This document shows, piece after piece, positions 17,633 through 26,437 of a stretch of 64,000 nt of DNA. The stretch lies in the NCBI GenBank assembly GCA_029561455.1, contig JAKQIY010000068.1:434001-498000 (forward strand). The letters are read 5' to 3'. Made by a program: the position numbers and the translations under genes. The notes beneath the pieces are model-generated. The model did not search any database. It was not told the DNA's origin and was given only the letters and a program-made list of their open reading frames with translations. The DNA is from a bacterium (GTDB taxonomy: Bacteria; Zhuqueibacterota; Zhuqueibacteria; Residuimicrobiales; Krinioviventaceae). Every line of letters starts with the position of its first letter. Within the stretch, counting starts at the first letter, position 1.

Positions 17633-17902
17633 AAGACTATCCTCCATATTATTAATTTACAATCTAATTCTACATTTATTATATAACCTTGATCAGAGAA
17701 AATTTGTTTCATACTGTCACTTATGAAAACAAGAATTAATTCTCCGACCACTAGTAGAAAGTATAGAAAAAAAATCAAAAAGTAAAATAAAAAATTGTAA
17801 AGAAATGTTTCATAACTTACTTTGAAACAGGAATAATAATCTGTCTTCTTGAAGATATGAGCATCAGGGGAATTAAAGAAAAAATCAGGTATGCGATGTA
17901 AT

Positions 17903-17934
17903 AAAAAAACCCGCTACTTATAATCTGTAGCGGG
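17903..17934 (-). terminator. tRNA-Ala terminator
   Basis: An 8-bp stem (cccgctac at 17910-17917, gtagcggg at 17927-17934) is followed on the minus strand by seven T (17903-17909). It lies 12 nt after the tRNA 3' end. Confidence 0.88.
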
Positions 17935-17945
17935 CCCTGATTTTG

Positions 17946-18018
17946 TGGAGCTAAGGAGGATCGAACTCCTGACCTTTTGACTGCCAGTCAAACGCTCTCC
18001 CAGCTGAGCTATAGCCCC
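17946..18018 (-). tRNA. tRNA-Ala (anticodon GGC)
   Basis: On the minus strand the cloverleaf runs from acceptor GGGGCTA to TAGCTCC plus discriminator A (73 nt). The D arm contains AGCTCAGCTGGGAGAGC. The anticodon stem TTTGA/TCAAA encloses loop CTGGCAG, giving anticodon GGC, which reads GCC/GCU. The T arm contains the GTTCGATCC segment. The 3' CCA is not encoded; CAAAA follows the discriminator, so CCA must be added enzymatically. It is transcribed alone, with a promoter and a terminator of its own. Confidence 0.96.
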
Positions 18019-18033
18019 ATTTCAAGTGACAAT

Positions 18034-18062
18034 AAATTAGTTATTTTAATCAATAAAGTCAA
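18034..18062 (-). promoter_or_regulatory. Sigma-70 type promoter of tRNA-Ala
   Basis: On the minus strand TTGACT (18057-18062) and TAATTT (18034-18039) are separated by 17 nt. The -10 lies 15 nt upstream of the mature tRNA 5' end, leaving room for a short leader. Confidence 0.6.
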
Positions 18063-18291
18063 GTTTTAATTTTTACAATCAAGGTTAAGCAACAACGTCC
18101 ATCTTTCATATTTATTAAAAAAACACCAACTGTAACGGAATTGTAGAACAACAAACTTTGTTTAAATGTTAAATTTATTTTCAACAGTTTTAAAAAATCA
18201 AAGAAAAGTTTGTGTTTGCTTTACTTTTGGGTAAAATCACCACCCTGGTATATGGGTTAATTAATTTTTAGTATTAAAAAAGGAAACTGGT

Positions 18292-20703
18292 ATGAAACAT
18301 TTTATTCAAGTTATATTTTTTATCCTGGTCACTTTCTTTCTATTCAACCAGGCTGCCGCAGGCGGATGGCAAACCCAGAAGACCCACTGGCCAAGGACTA
18401 TATATGAAGCGGCCGATATGACAATCATCAAACAACATCTGGCTGCCGCACAACAAGGTAAAGAGCCTTACAAAACATTATGGGATCGTATCCAGGCCAA
18501 AGCCAATACTCCATTACAACTGGGCAACAAAAGCTGGGGAACACAAAATGCCAATGCCAGCATAATCAAAGCGCGGGCATTTATCTATGCAGCTACCGGC
18601 GATCAAAACATGCTCAAGACCATCAATGACGAAATGACAAGTTTTTATACCGGTGAGGAAATTCCGGAATATGGATTAAAAGGACTCTCGTTTAATATCA
18701 CCAGGATGAAAAACCTGAAATCATCGGTCATGCAATCCATCCACATGGCGCAATCATTAACCCTGCATGTTCAGGCCTATGATATTCTCAAAGGCGCTGG
18801 TTATAATTTTGGGGGCGCGGAAACTAAAGTAGTAAATAATATTGCCACCCTGGCAAAGCGCTTGTATGATATGTCGAACTGGCTTTCCAGCGGCGCTAAA
18901 ACTGCCAACCTGCTGGTGGAAGATGTGGAAGAACAAAATAATTTTCAATTAAAAATATCCTCGGCGCTCGGCCTGGCATGTATTTGCTTGAATAACAATG
19001 CCGCAGCGGACAAGTGGATCGGTCGAGCCATGTCCAAATTCTGGCAGGTATATAATTACCAAACCACCCCAAAAGGCGGATATGGCGAAGGACCGTTTTA
19101 TTTTGTTTATGCCGGTTTAAATTTTTTACCCTTTTTCAAGGCATATAACCTGTTCCTGGACGGTCAATCCGCTACGTATGAAAACTACCAGGTTCCCAAT
19201 TTTATAATGAATGACCGTGTGGCAGCGACATTCGACTGGCATGTAAAAATACGCATGCCTAACGGCGACCGACCCGGTTATGATGATGGCTATTATACAC
19301 CTTTTCCTACTGCGATATTGCTTACCGCTCCGGGTATGGCCGGTTATTCGGAAAATATCACAAAAAAATTAAATCCCGCGTTATTAACATGGGACTGGCT
19401 GAATACCGAAAAAATGACCGAAGGTTATGAAAATAAGTATTTTTCCGAATTCGCCAACCTCGATTTGACTGTCGATATTTTTTGCAATTTTGACGCCTCA
19501 ATTACCGCCGCGGAGCCTTCCCTGCCTCCCTCCCAGTTCCTGCCGGAAGCCGGTAATGTGGTATTCCGCAGCGGCTGGGATAAAAACGCAGTCTATTTCC
19601 ACATGCTGGGTGAAAACGGCCCCATGCGCGCTTCCGGCGGTGTGCACGAGCACCCGGACGCCGGCAGTTTTGTAATTTATGCGTATGGCGAACTATTGGC
19701 CGCCGATGCCGGTTATCCCGGCTATCCGCAGCATGACAAGGTAAATCAAGCCAAAAACCATAGTGTGCTGCTGGTTGATGGAAACGGCCCGACAACCGAT
19801 GCATACTTGGGAAACTTTTTCGATACCCCGGCGCTGGATGGCGCCTCCGTCACTATGTCCTATGGCGGCGCCGATATTATCCGTAATGTGTTTTTTGTGG
19901 ATAACAAGTATTTTATTATTAACGATCAGTTAACCGCCGCTGTTTCACATAATTATACGTGGCTGCTGCACGGTTTTGCCGGGGGAACATTGGCCAATAG
20001 TTCCTTTGCTGCTGCAAGCAATGGCGGCACGTGGAAAAGGGCTAAAGCCAGTTTGGAAAGCCGGGTATTTTCCTGGCCGGGGCAGGCAGTATATGAAAAT
20101 GATGGTGATTATCATTCCATTCAGTTTGCCGGTGATAAAGAATTACCAAAGCATAGCCTGCTGCGCGTTAAACAAACCGGCACAAAGAGTTATTATACAG
20201 CAATGGTATATCCCTCGGCAGCAGGGATGACTGCGCCGGAAGTTAAAAACCTGGGCGGCGCATCCGGTGCCGGATTTTTAATTACTGGCAAAAGCGGAGA
20301 CTGGCTGGTCAATATGGTACGCGGCGATTCCGCCAGGGTTCGCCTGAAAACAGCCATAAAAGATGTTGCTATTGCCGCTACTGACGGCGTTATAGCTATT
20401 GTCGGCAAAAGCACAAGCGATTTCCCGGCCCGGATTACCTATATGAAAAACGGTAAAAATATTTTCCTTGATAAAACAGCTATTGTGGGCGCAGATAAAG
20501 TATGTACTTTAGCATTAAGTTTTGATGATACTAAGAAAATATATAATGGCTATTATGACGGCGCTGCCGGTACGACTACAATATCATTATTATGGACCCG
20601 TACAATGCCTCAAGTAACCGGGGCGAAAAGTTACCGATTTATTTCCAAAACTAAAACCCTGGAACTGGATTTTGACGCTCCGGGATATTTTACGATCAAT
20701 TAA
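18292..20703 (+). CDS. Secreted heparinase II/III-family polysaccharide lyase
   Basis: An 803-residue protein with a signal peptide (cleavage after NQAAAG) and the (alpha/alpha) toroid plus beta-sandwich layout of heparinase II/III-like lyases. The N-terminal helical part (~30-400) is followed by the heparinase II/III C-terminal signature: NVVFRSGWDKNAVYFHMLGE, GGVHEHPDAGSFVIYAYGE, LLAADAGYPGYP and NHSVLLVDGNG. These lyases cleave uronic-acid-containing polysaccharides (heparin, alginate, ulvan) by beta-elimination. The substrate cannot be told from sequence; related families include PL12, 15, 17 and 21. It is a single-gene unit with GGAAAC before ATG 18292 and a terminator after it. Confidence 0.83.
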   Translation: MKHFIQVIFFILVTFFLFNQAAAGGWQTQKTHWPRTIYEAADMTIIKQHLAAAQQGKEPYKTLWDRIQAKANTPLQLGNKSWGTQNANASIIKARAFIYAATGDQNMLKTINDEMTSFYTGEEIPEYGLKGLSFNITRMKNLKSSVMQSIHMAQSLTLHVQAYDILKGAGYNFGGAETKVVNNIATLAKRLYDMSNWLSSGAKTANLLVEDVEEQNNFQLKISSALGLACICLNNNAAADKWIGRAMSKFWQVYNYQTTPKGGYGEGPFYFVYAGLNFLPFFKAYNLFLDGQSATYENYQVPNFIMNDRVAATFDWHVKIRMPNGDRPGYDDGYYTPFPTAILLTAPGMAGYSENITKKLNPALLTWDWLNTEKMTEGYENKYFSEFANLDLTVDIFCNFDASITAAEPSLPPSQFLPEAGNVVFRSGWDKNAVYFHMLGENGPMRASGGVHEHPDAGSFVIYAYGELLAADAGYPGYPQHDKVNQAKNHSVLLVDGNGPTTDAYLGNFFDTPALDGASVTMSYGGADIIRNVFFVDNKYFIINDQLTAAVSHNYTWLLHGFAGGTLANSSFAAASNGGTWKRAKASLESRVFSWPGQAVYENDGDYHSIQFAGDKELPKHSLLRVKQTGTKSYYTAMVYPSAAGMTAPEVKNLGGASGAGFLITGKSGDWLVNMVRGDSARVRLKTAIKDVAIAATDGVIAIVGKSTSDFPARITYMKNGKNIFLDKTAIVGADKVCTLALSFDDTKKIYNGYYDGAAGTTTISLLWTRTMPQVTGAKSYRFISKTKTLELDFDAPGYFTIN

Positions 20704-20734
20704 TCTGTTATACATATTCCCCATGCTACAGGTA

Positions 20735-20766
20735 AAAGCCGGTATCAGTTTCAAGATACCGGCTTT
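20735..20766. terminator. Bidirectional terminator
   Basis: A 12-bp perfect stem (aaagccggtatc at 20735-20746, gataccggcttt at 20755-20766) lies between the convergent lyase and patatin genes. The A/T ends of the stem provide a short T run on each strand. Confidence 0.8.
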
Positions 20767-20794
20767 ATAATTTCAGAGATTCACATCATGAATT

Positions 20795-23008
20795 TTAAAA
20801 ACCATGACCGATAGTCAGATCCGAACTAATGTCGTGGTTCAGATTATTCACTGCTATAGATACCTTGACCACTCCGAAAGGCAGATCCAACCCATAGGTT
20901 AAACCGAGTCCTAGCACCGTTTTATCATGGCGGAAAAGACGTTTAAAATTGTCATTAAACTTGCCGCCATTGAGAGTAAGGGTTAAATAATTAAGCGGAT
21001 AAACTTCATATTGAATTGCCATACGCGCGACCAGAACATTGCGGGCAGTTATTTCCATATTATCCAGTCCCAAAAACGGAAACATGTAATTTTGCAGTGG
21101 ATGAAAACCGCCGAAAAAGAATTTCTGTTCGCGGGGTATAGATTTGCCATGGCTATAACCGGATACATAATTCGTAATCACTGTTGCAGCGGATGTGATC
21201 CTGCGGGCGTTGGAATAGTTGAATATATAGCGTTCAAAGGAAGAGTTGTCCCCAGCCGGCATGGTGTTGAATCTTTTCGCTTCAAGATATAACTGGCCGC
21301 CGCTATGAGGGAACTCGGAATTGTCAAAGGTATCAAATTCAAGGTAGGCAAGATAATTACGGTAATCATAATTAATGTTTTCCTGGCACCAGGCTTGAGG
21401 AATTATACTGGGGCGCAGCACATTTCTTTGCCGCTGTAGTTTGGCCCCAAAAGAAACCGTATTGGATATAATAGTTCTGATCGATAAATCTCCGTTAAAA
21501 TCGGTAAGTTTATACCGGGCAATACGTGTATTATCCTGGTAATAATCATGTTCATAATCACGTATACTGTAATTCATACCGATACCGATGCCGGGCCAGA
21601 GATTGGTTGGGAAAAAATAAGAGCCGTCTAATTTACTGTTGCGTCCCAAGCGGTTATCAAAGCATAACCTGGAGCCATGTCCGAACATATTCCTAAAGGT
21701 CACATTCAACAGGAATCCAGCATCGTGTTTACTGGAATAATTAAAACCAAAATTTATATAGTCGGTCGATTTTTCCACGACATGGAGCACCAGGCGGCAG
21801 CCTCCGGATTCCGGTTTCAACTGGTATGTTAGCCGCTGAAAGAACTGGCTGCCGTACAACCGGTTAATGGCATTATTCAGGTCGGTCATCGAAATGCGAC
21901 AGGGAGGTTTAATATTAAGCCGGGACTGGACAAATTGCTTCGATACCCTGTGCAGTCCGTCAATCTGCAGGCCGGTGAGATTGATTTCGGTAATATTGGT
22001 AAATGGCAGCGGCGCTTTTTCCATAACCCGATATTTTTTTAAAGAATCGGCCAGGGCAACAAGTTGCGGTAGAATTTTGCGGGCGGCAATCTCTCCGCTT
22101 TTAATCAAGGTATCGGCGCGTGAAAAATCCATAATGGTAAATTCATCTATATCGGGATGTATAACCAGATCACAAAGGGGCAATTGCTGCTCGACATTGG
22201 TTTTTACCTGGTAATTGATGGTCTGCACCATGACGCTTAAAACGGAATTGAGTTTGTCGCTGCTCAACAGTGCATCGGATACATCGACGGCAATAACAAA
22301 AGTAGCGCCCATATCCAGGGCGTCGCTCACGGGCAGGTTGCGGGCGGTACCGCCATCGATGAGCATGCGACCGTCTATTTCCACCGGGGTAAAAACGGAT
22401 GGAATAGCCATACTGGCGCGAATTGCATCTGGTAAAAACCCCTGACTCAAAACAACCGGTTCATTAGTTTCAATATCGGCAGCCAGGCAGCGAAATGCCC
22501 TGGGGAATTCTGCAAAATTTTCCACGTGATGATAAGGCAAAGTTAGCTTGGTCAATAGGGTAGAAATTTTTTGTCCTACGATCAACCCGGAAGGCAATAC
22601 AATCTTGTTTTTATAAATGGGAAAACCACCGACAAACTTGCGGGAATCATCCTTTTCCAGGAACGGCAGATCGCTGCGGGCAGGAGCGTCGTCAAACAGG
22701 TCGATCCAGTCAATTTCTTTGACAATCTTTTCCAGGGCTTGTGCGTCATAACCAATCGCATACAAGCCGCCGATAATAGAGCCCATGCTGGTGCCGGTAA
22801 CAATATCAAAATCCAGGCCTGCCTCTTCCAGAACTTTGATAACGCCAATATGCGCCAGCCCTTTGGCGCCGCCGCCGCTTAACACCAGAGCCATTTTGGT
22901 ATCCTGTGAAAAAGGCGTTCCGGCGTATCCCGGTTTAAAGGTCATAACAACCGTTAAAACACAAAAGAAAATCGGCGCACAAATCCAAGACAAGATGATT
23001 TTTTTCAT
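20795..23008 (-). CDS. Patatin-like phospholipase with C-terminal outer-membrane barrel (PlpD-like)
   Basis: A 737-residue protein with a signal peptide, then a patatin domain (~38-240): oxyanion motif SGGGAKGLAHIG, nucleophile Ser in GTSMG, and the Asp of the dyad in LIDGGTARNLP. A POTRA-like segment (~345-415, INLTGLQIDGLHRVSKQFVQSRLNI) and a 16-strand-type BamA/TpsB-like barrel (~430-737) ending in GHGF follow, so the C-terminal residue is the Phe used for barrel insertion. PlpD-type proteins are surface or secreted phospholipases; the role here is unknown. GGAAC precedes ATG 23008. It is monocistronic. Confidence 0.9.
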   Translation of the reverse strand: MKKIILSWICAPIFFCVLTVVMTFKPGYAGTPFSQDTKMALVLSGGGAKGLAHIGVIKVLEEAGLDFDIVTGTSMGSIIGGLYAIGYDAQALEKIVKEIDWIDLFDDAPARSDLPFLEKDDSRKFVGGFPIYKNKIVLPSGLIVGQKISTLLTKLTLPYHHVENFAEFPRAFRCLAADIETNEPVVLSQGFLPDAIRASMAIPSVFTPVEIDGRMLIDGGTARNLPVSDALDMGATFVIAVDVSDALLSSDKLNSVLSVMVQTINYQVKTNVEQQLPLCDLVIHPDIDEFTIMDFSRADTLIKSGEIAARKILPQLVALADSLKKYRVMEKAPLPFTNITEINLTGLQIDGLHRVSKQFVQSRLNIKPPCRISMTDLNNAINRLYGSQFFQRLTYQLKPESGGCRLVLHVVEKSTDYINFGFNYSSKHDAGFLLNVTFRNMFGHGSRLCFDNRLGRNSKLDGSYFFPTNLWPGIGIGMNYSIRDYEHDYYQDNTRIARYKLTDFNGDLSIRTIISNTVSFGAKLQRQRNVLRPSIIPQAWCQENINYDYRNYLAYLEFDTFDNSEFPHSGGQLYLEAKRFNTMPAGDNSSFERYIFNYSNARRITSAATVITNYVSGYSHGKSIPREQKFFFGGFHPLQNYMFPFLGLDNMEITARNVLVARMAIQYEVYPLNYLTLTLNGGKFNDNFKRLFRHDKTVLGLGLTYGLDLPFGVVKVSIAVNNLNHDISSDLTIGHGF

Positions 23009-23235
23009 TACGGTTCCTGTTATTTAATTACATTTTTACCCGTACCTAATGGATCAAATCGGGTCGGGGAAATTTATGCCAGATAATTAAAAAAGTGAGA
23101 CGTTCAGGATACGTTTAAACAACGTGAATGTTTCTGTAAAAATCCAGATAAATACTGTAATATCATTACCGGTTAAAACCAAGTTCAGAAAAATTCATAT
23201 CTAATATTTGTCCCCGGTTCCGGGCTACGACCGGG

Positions 23236-24480
23236 CTATTTAAAGACGCTGGGAACAAATCCTGCCTGGATTTTTGCCGCGATCATCTGGGCTATCTCTT
23301 TGCGGGTCAGGCCGAAATATTTAACGCCCAGGGTGAATAACAAATCAATTTCACCTTTATTAACAGAATCATCCGCCAGAGCGATATCGATTAGGAATGC
23401 AAACAAATTAAAGCGTTCGCCAGGATTCATCTTAACAATCGCAACCAGGGATTGCGCAAACAGGTTCTCAACCTTACCTGATTTGACTATGGAATCCAGG
23501 AACTCTTGCGGCGATATAGTGAAATTTGCCAGGGTATACAAAATAGAGGTCATTTCCTCTTCATTGATCTGCTCATCCACCCCGGCGATGATGAGGCCGC
23601 CGGCAGCGATGAAATTTTTGCGATGCACGCCGATCTCCGAGTCATCGATGGTGTACAACAACTCACATAACTTTTGCACGCCGGTATTCAGGGCGGCGTC
23701 GCTGTATTTTTTATCGTCGTTTGCATAATTCCGGAACAAGTCCGATTCGCTGAACAACCGTAACGCTTTTACGCGCACCGGGTTGACCGGATGGTCAAAA
23801 TATTGGACGGTTTTGGTTTGCTGCATTTTTACAACCTGATTTTCCACTTCGGCCAGGTATTCCTGCGGTGAAAAAGCAATCCGGGTCGTATCCAGTCCCG
23901 ATGACAGTTTAAAGAAATTGGTTACACATTTATCCATAATGGGACTGGCAATATAGCCGAACCGGTCGGCGGTTAACTCGGAGACTTTTTTCCATAATTG
24001 AATTTTATTGTAAAATATCAAAGGAATAGGATTATCTTCAGTAAACAGGAACTCGAATATTCGTAACAGATCGGAATTGCCGGTGATCAAATGACCGATC
24101 TCATGTCCCAATACAAACATGAGTTCATCGTCATCCAGCTTTTCCACCAGCCCGGAATTGAGAACGATTATATGGCTGTGGCTTTCTTCGGCGCGGTATA
24201 TGGAAAACGCATTCAACGTCGGTTCGTTGGCGATGAAATAATCGGTCTTGTCGGTAAATCCCAGTCGTTCCTGCACCTGTTGGCACAGGGAATACAGTTT
24301 AGGTGACAGGTTTTGGGAGATTTTAAAATTCATGCCTTCAAATATGGATTTGACGTTTTCCTTTTGCGGTTCGATTTGTGCTTCGTTAAGCAGCTTTTTA
24401 ATGATTTTCCCCTCAAAGGTTTTATATAACTCGTCGCTTAATTGCCGTTCCAGACCGATGCGAATATTGTCATAATTCAT
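23236..24480 (-). CDS. Soluble M48-type zinc metallopeptidase fused to a TerB-like domain
   Basis: A 414-residue protein with no signal peptide or membrane segment. The peptidase part (~60-265) holds the zinc motif HEIGH in ELMFVLGHEIGHLITG, the third ligand Glu in SELTADRFGY, and the upstream substrate strand AFSIYRAEESHSHIIVLNSG. The C-terminal part (~285-410) is alpha-helical with acidic NEEEMTS and DDSVNKGEIDLLFTLGVKYF, resembling TerB-like domains. Most bacterial M48 enzymes (HtpX, LoiP, BepA) are membrane-bound or periplasmic, so a cytoplasmic form is less usual. GGAGA precedes ATG 24480. Substrate unknown. Confidence 0.8.
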   Translation of the reverse strand: MNYDNIRIGLERQLSDELYKTFEGKIIKKLLNEAQIEPQKENVKSIFEGMNFKISQNLSPKLYSLCQQVQERLGFTDKTDYFIANEPTLNAFSIYRAEESHSHIIVLNSGLVEKLDDDELMFVLGHEIGHLITGNSDLLRIFEFLFTEDNPIPLIFYNKIQLWKKVSELTADRFGYIASPIMDKCVTNFFKLSSGLDTTRIAFSPQEYLAEVENQVVKMQQTKTVQYFDHPVNPVRVKALRLFSESDLFRNYANDDKKYSDAALNTGVQKLCELLYTIDDSEIGVHRKNFIAAGGLIIAGVDEQINEEEMTSILYTLANFTISPQEFLDSIVKSGKVENLFAQSLVAIVKMNPGERFNLFAFLIDIALADDSVNKGEIDLLFTLGVKYFGLTRKEIAQMIAAKIQAGFVPSVFK

Positions 24481-24633
24481 TTCATTCTCCGCGAGTTGAC
24501 TAGTCGATGCAGATATTCTATAAAAAGTATATTCATCTATTTACAGGTGATAACCCTGAGATATAAATTCGCTATATCATCATTAAAATACAAGCAAAAA
24601 AAGCAGGAAATCCCCCTTTTATTCAAACTATCT

Positions 24634-25122
24634 TTATTTGCGAACCAGTCTCTCCCTTGTATAACTGATTAAACCGCCGGCGTTCATTACCGCCTGACGC
24701 GAACCGGAAAGCGGTATAACCGTAAATGATTTGCCGGTAGTTTTATTCACAATGCGGTTGTCCGCAACGACAAGCTCATCGCCCTCTGTCGCCTCAATGT
24801 CCGGTGCAGTTAGTGCCTGCAAGCCCAGGTTGACGGCGTTTTGTAAGAATATACGGGCATAACTTTTTGCGACAATCACCAGTTCATGTCCCTTTAAACA
24901 CGATACCGCCTGTTCGCGCGACGAACCGCAGCCAAAGTTATTCCCAGCGATTATGATGCTGCCCTGCGGGAATTTTTTGTCATTCAATTGCTTGTTGAAT
25001 TCTTTATAATCCGCAAATGCAAACGCCGGGGTTTCAGTGGGCAATACTGTCGCCATAAACCGACCCGGATAAATAGTATCGGTGGAAATATCATCGCCAA
25101 ATTTTATAATTACTTGCGCCAT
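24634..25122 (-). CDS. Aconitase-superfamily hydro-lyase small subunit (LeuD/HacB-like)
   Basis: The 162-residue swivel subunit starts MAQVIIKFGDDISTDTI and carries the family motif GNNFGCGSSREQA. With the LeuC-like subunit upstream it should form a [4Fe-4S] enzyme that moves a hydroxyl group on a branched tricarboxylate or isopropylmalate-type acid. The substrate-recognition loop after the TD motif reads YPGRFMATV, which matches neither the YLVY/YLVM type I associate with isopropylmalate nor the YLRT type of archaeal homoaconitase, so substrate is open. ATG 25122 has AGGAG at 7-nt spacing; GTG 25125 is rejected. It is the last gene of the operon starting at 33376. Confidence 0.85.
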   Translation of the reverse strand: MAQVIIKFGDDISTDTIYPGRFMATVLPTETPAFAFADYKEFNKQLNDKKFPQGSIIIAGNNFGCGSSREQAVSCLKGHELVIVAKSYARIFLQNAVNLGLQALTAPDIEATEGDELVVADNRIVNKTTGKSFTVIPLSGSRQAVMNAGGLISYTRERLVRK

Positions 25123-25125
25123 CAC

Positions 25126-26418
25126 TTATCTCCTTTCCTCACGGGGATCGGTAATTTTGCCGGTAATGGCGGAAACAGCCGCCGTTGCCGGAGAACACAG
25201 GTAGACCTCAGCATTGGGGTTGCCCATTCTGCCTTTAAAATTACGATTAGTCGTCGCCAGGGCGGTTTCGCCATCGGCCAGCGCTCCCTGGTGCACGCCC
25301 AGGCAGCAACCGCAGCCGGGGTTCATGATTACAGCGCCGCTGGCCGCCAGATCGGCAATATAGCCTTTTTGCAACGCTTGCCGGTAAATACGTCCCGAAG
25401 CCGGGAACACCAGCATACGCACATTATCCGCCACTTTTTTGCCTTTTAATATCCGGGCGGCAATTTCCAGGTCGTCCAAACGGCCATTGGTGCAGGAACC
25501 GATGACGATCTGGTGCAACGTCTTTCCCGCGACCTCGCGTACCGGCTTGACATTATCTACGGTATGGGGACAGGCGGCCTGCGGTTCCATGTTGGTCACA
25601 TCAATATCCACTGTTTGTTCATATACAGCGTCAGGGTCAGGCAATACCGGTTCGATGGGCTCCTGCACTTCCGCCTCCTGCTGCAGATAACGTATGGTTT
25701 CCGCATCCGCCGGAATGATGCCGGTCGTAGCGCCGGCTTCAACCGACATATTGGCCAGGGTGAGCCGACCGGATACCGACATCTTTTCAATGACCGGCCC
25801 ATGGAATTCCAGCGCCCGGAACGTTGCACCATTGGCGGTCAACATGCCGATGAGGTACAGAATAATATCTTTGGGATAGATATAACCGGGCAGTTTACCG
25901 CTCACGTTTACCCTGATAGTTGCCGGTACTTCCAGGTTCAGGATCGCGCCCAAACACCACACACTGGCCATCTCCGTAGCGCCAATACCCATAGCAAAGG
26001 CGCCCATTGCGCCGTGGCTGGTCGTGTGCGAGTCTGTGCCCAGCACCAGGCTGCCGGGATGCACATAACCATACTCCGGCAATACCTGGTGACAAATGCC
26101 GCCGACATCGCCGCGGATTTCATGAAATTTCGTTATGCCCTGTGCGGCAACAAATTCGCGGATTTTCTTTTGGTTATTGGCGGTTTTTGAACTCTCCGCC
26201 GGGACGCGATGGTCAAAAATGATAGTAATATTATCGGGATTCCAGACCCGCGGTGTTAAACCTGTGCCCTGGTATATTTCCAAAAACTGGTTGATGACCA
26301 GCGCCGCATTCTCATGCGACATCGCCAGGTCGACCGCAGGTTCAACTATATCGCCCGGCCTTACCTGGTTCTTACCGGATTTAAAGGCCAGTATTTTTTC
26401 TGCTATGGTCATGCCCAT
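25126..26418 (-). CDS. Aconitase-superfamily hydro-lyase large subunit (LeuC/HacA-like)
   Basis: The 430-residue catalytic subunit has the three iron-sulfur cysteines in the usual places: IGSCTNGRLDDL (first) and NPGCGCCLGVHQG (the C-x2-C pair). TDSHTTSHGAMGAFAMGIGATEM is the expected active-site segment. At this length it belongs to the ~420-residue LeuC/HacA subfamily shared by isopropylmalate and homoaconitate enzymes. ATG 26418 has GGAG upstream; frames back to 26523 overlap CaiB and lack homology. No leuA or other leucine genes are near. The neighbours (ALDH7, dehydrogenase, lyase, CoA-transferase) favour a homoaconitate- or citraconate-type substrate in a catabolic pathway. Confidence 0.88.
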   Translation of the reverse strand: MGMTIAEKILAFKSGKNQVRPGDIVEPAVDLAMSHENAALVINQFLEIYQGTGLTPRVWNPDNITIIFDHRVPAESSKTANNQKKIREFVAAQGITKFHEIRGDVGGICHQVLPEYGYVHPGSLVLGTDSHTTSHGAMGAFAMGIGATEMASVWCLGAILNLEVPATIRVNVSGKLPGYIYPKDIILYLIGMLTANGATFRALEFHGPVIEKMSVSGRLTLANMSVEAGATTGIIPADAETIRYLQQEAEVQEPIEPVLPDPDAVYEQTVDIDVTNMEPQAACPHTVDNVKPVREVAGKTLHQIVIGSCTNGRLDDLEIAARILKGKKVADNVRMLVFPASGRIYRQALQKGYIADLAASGAVIMNPGCGCCLGVHQGALADGETALATTNRNFKGRMGNPNAEVYLCSPATAAVSAITGKITDPREERR

Positions 26419-26437
26419 AGGTGATCTCCATATAAAA

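Noticed and set aside
24634-26418. Leucine biosynthesis (leuCD) as the function of the hydro-lyase pair
   Set aside because: No leuA or other leucine genes are adjacent, and the operon partners (ALDH7, HMGL, CaiB, TrmB) point to catabolism. The small-subunit recognition loop does not match the isopropylmalate type I know.
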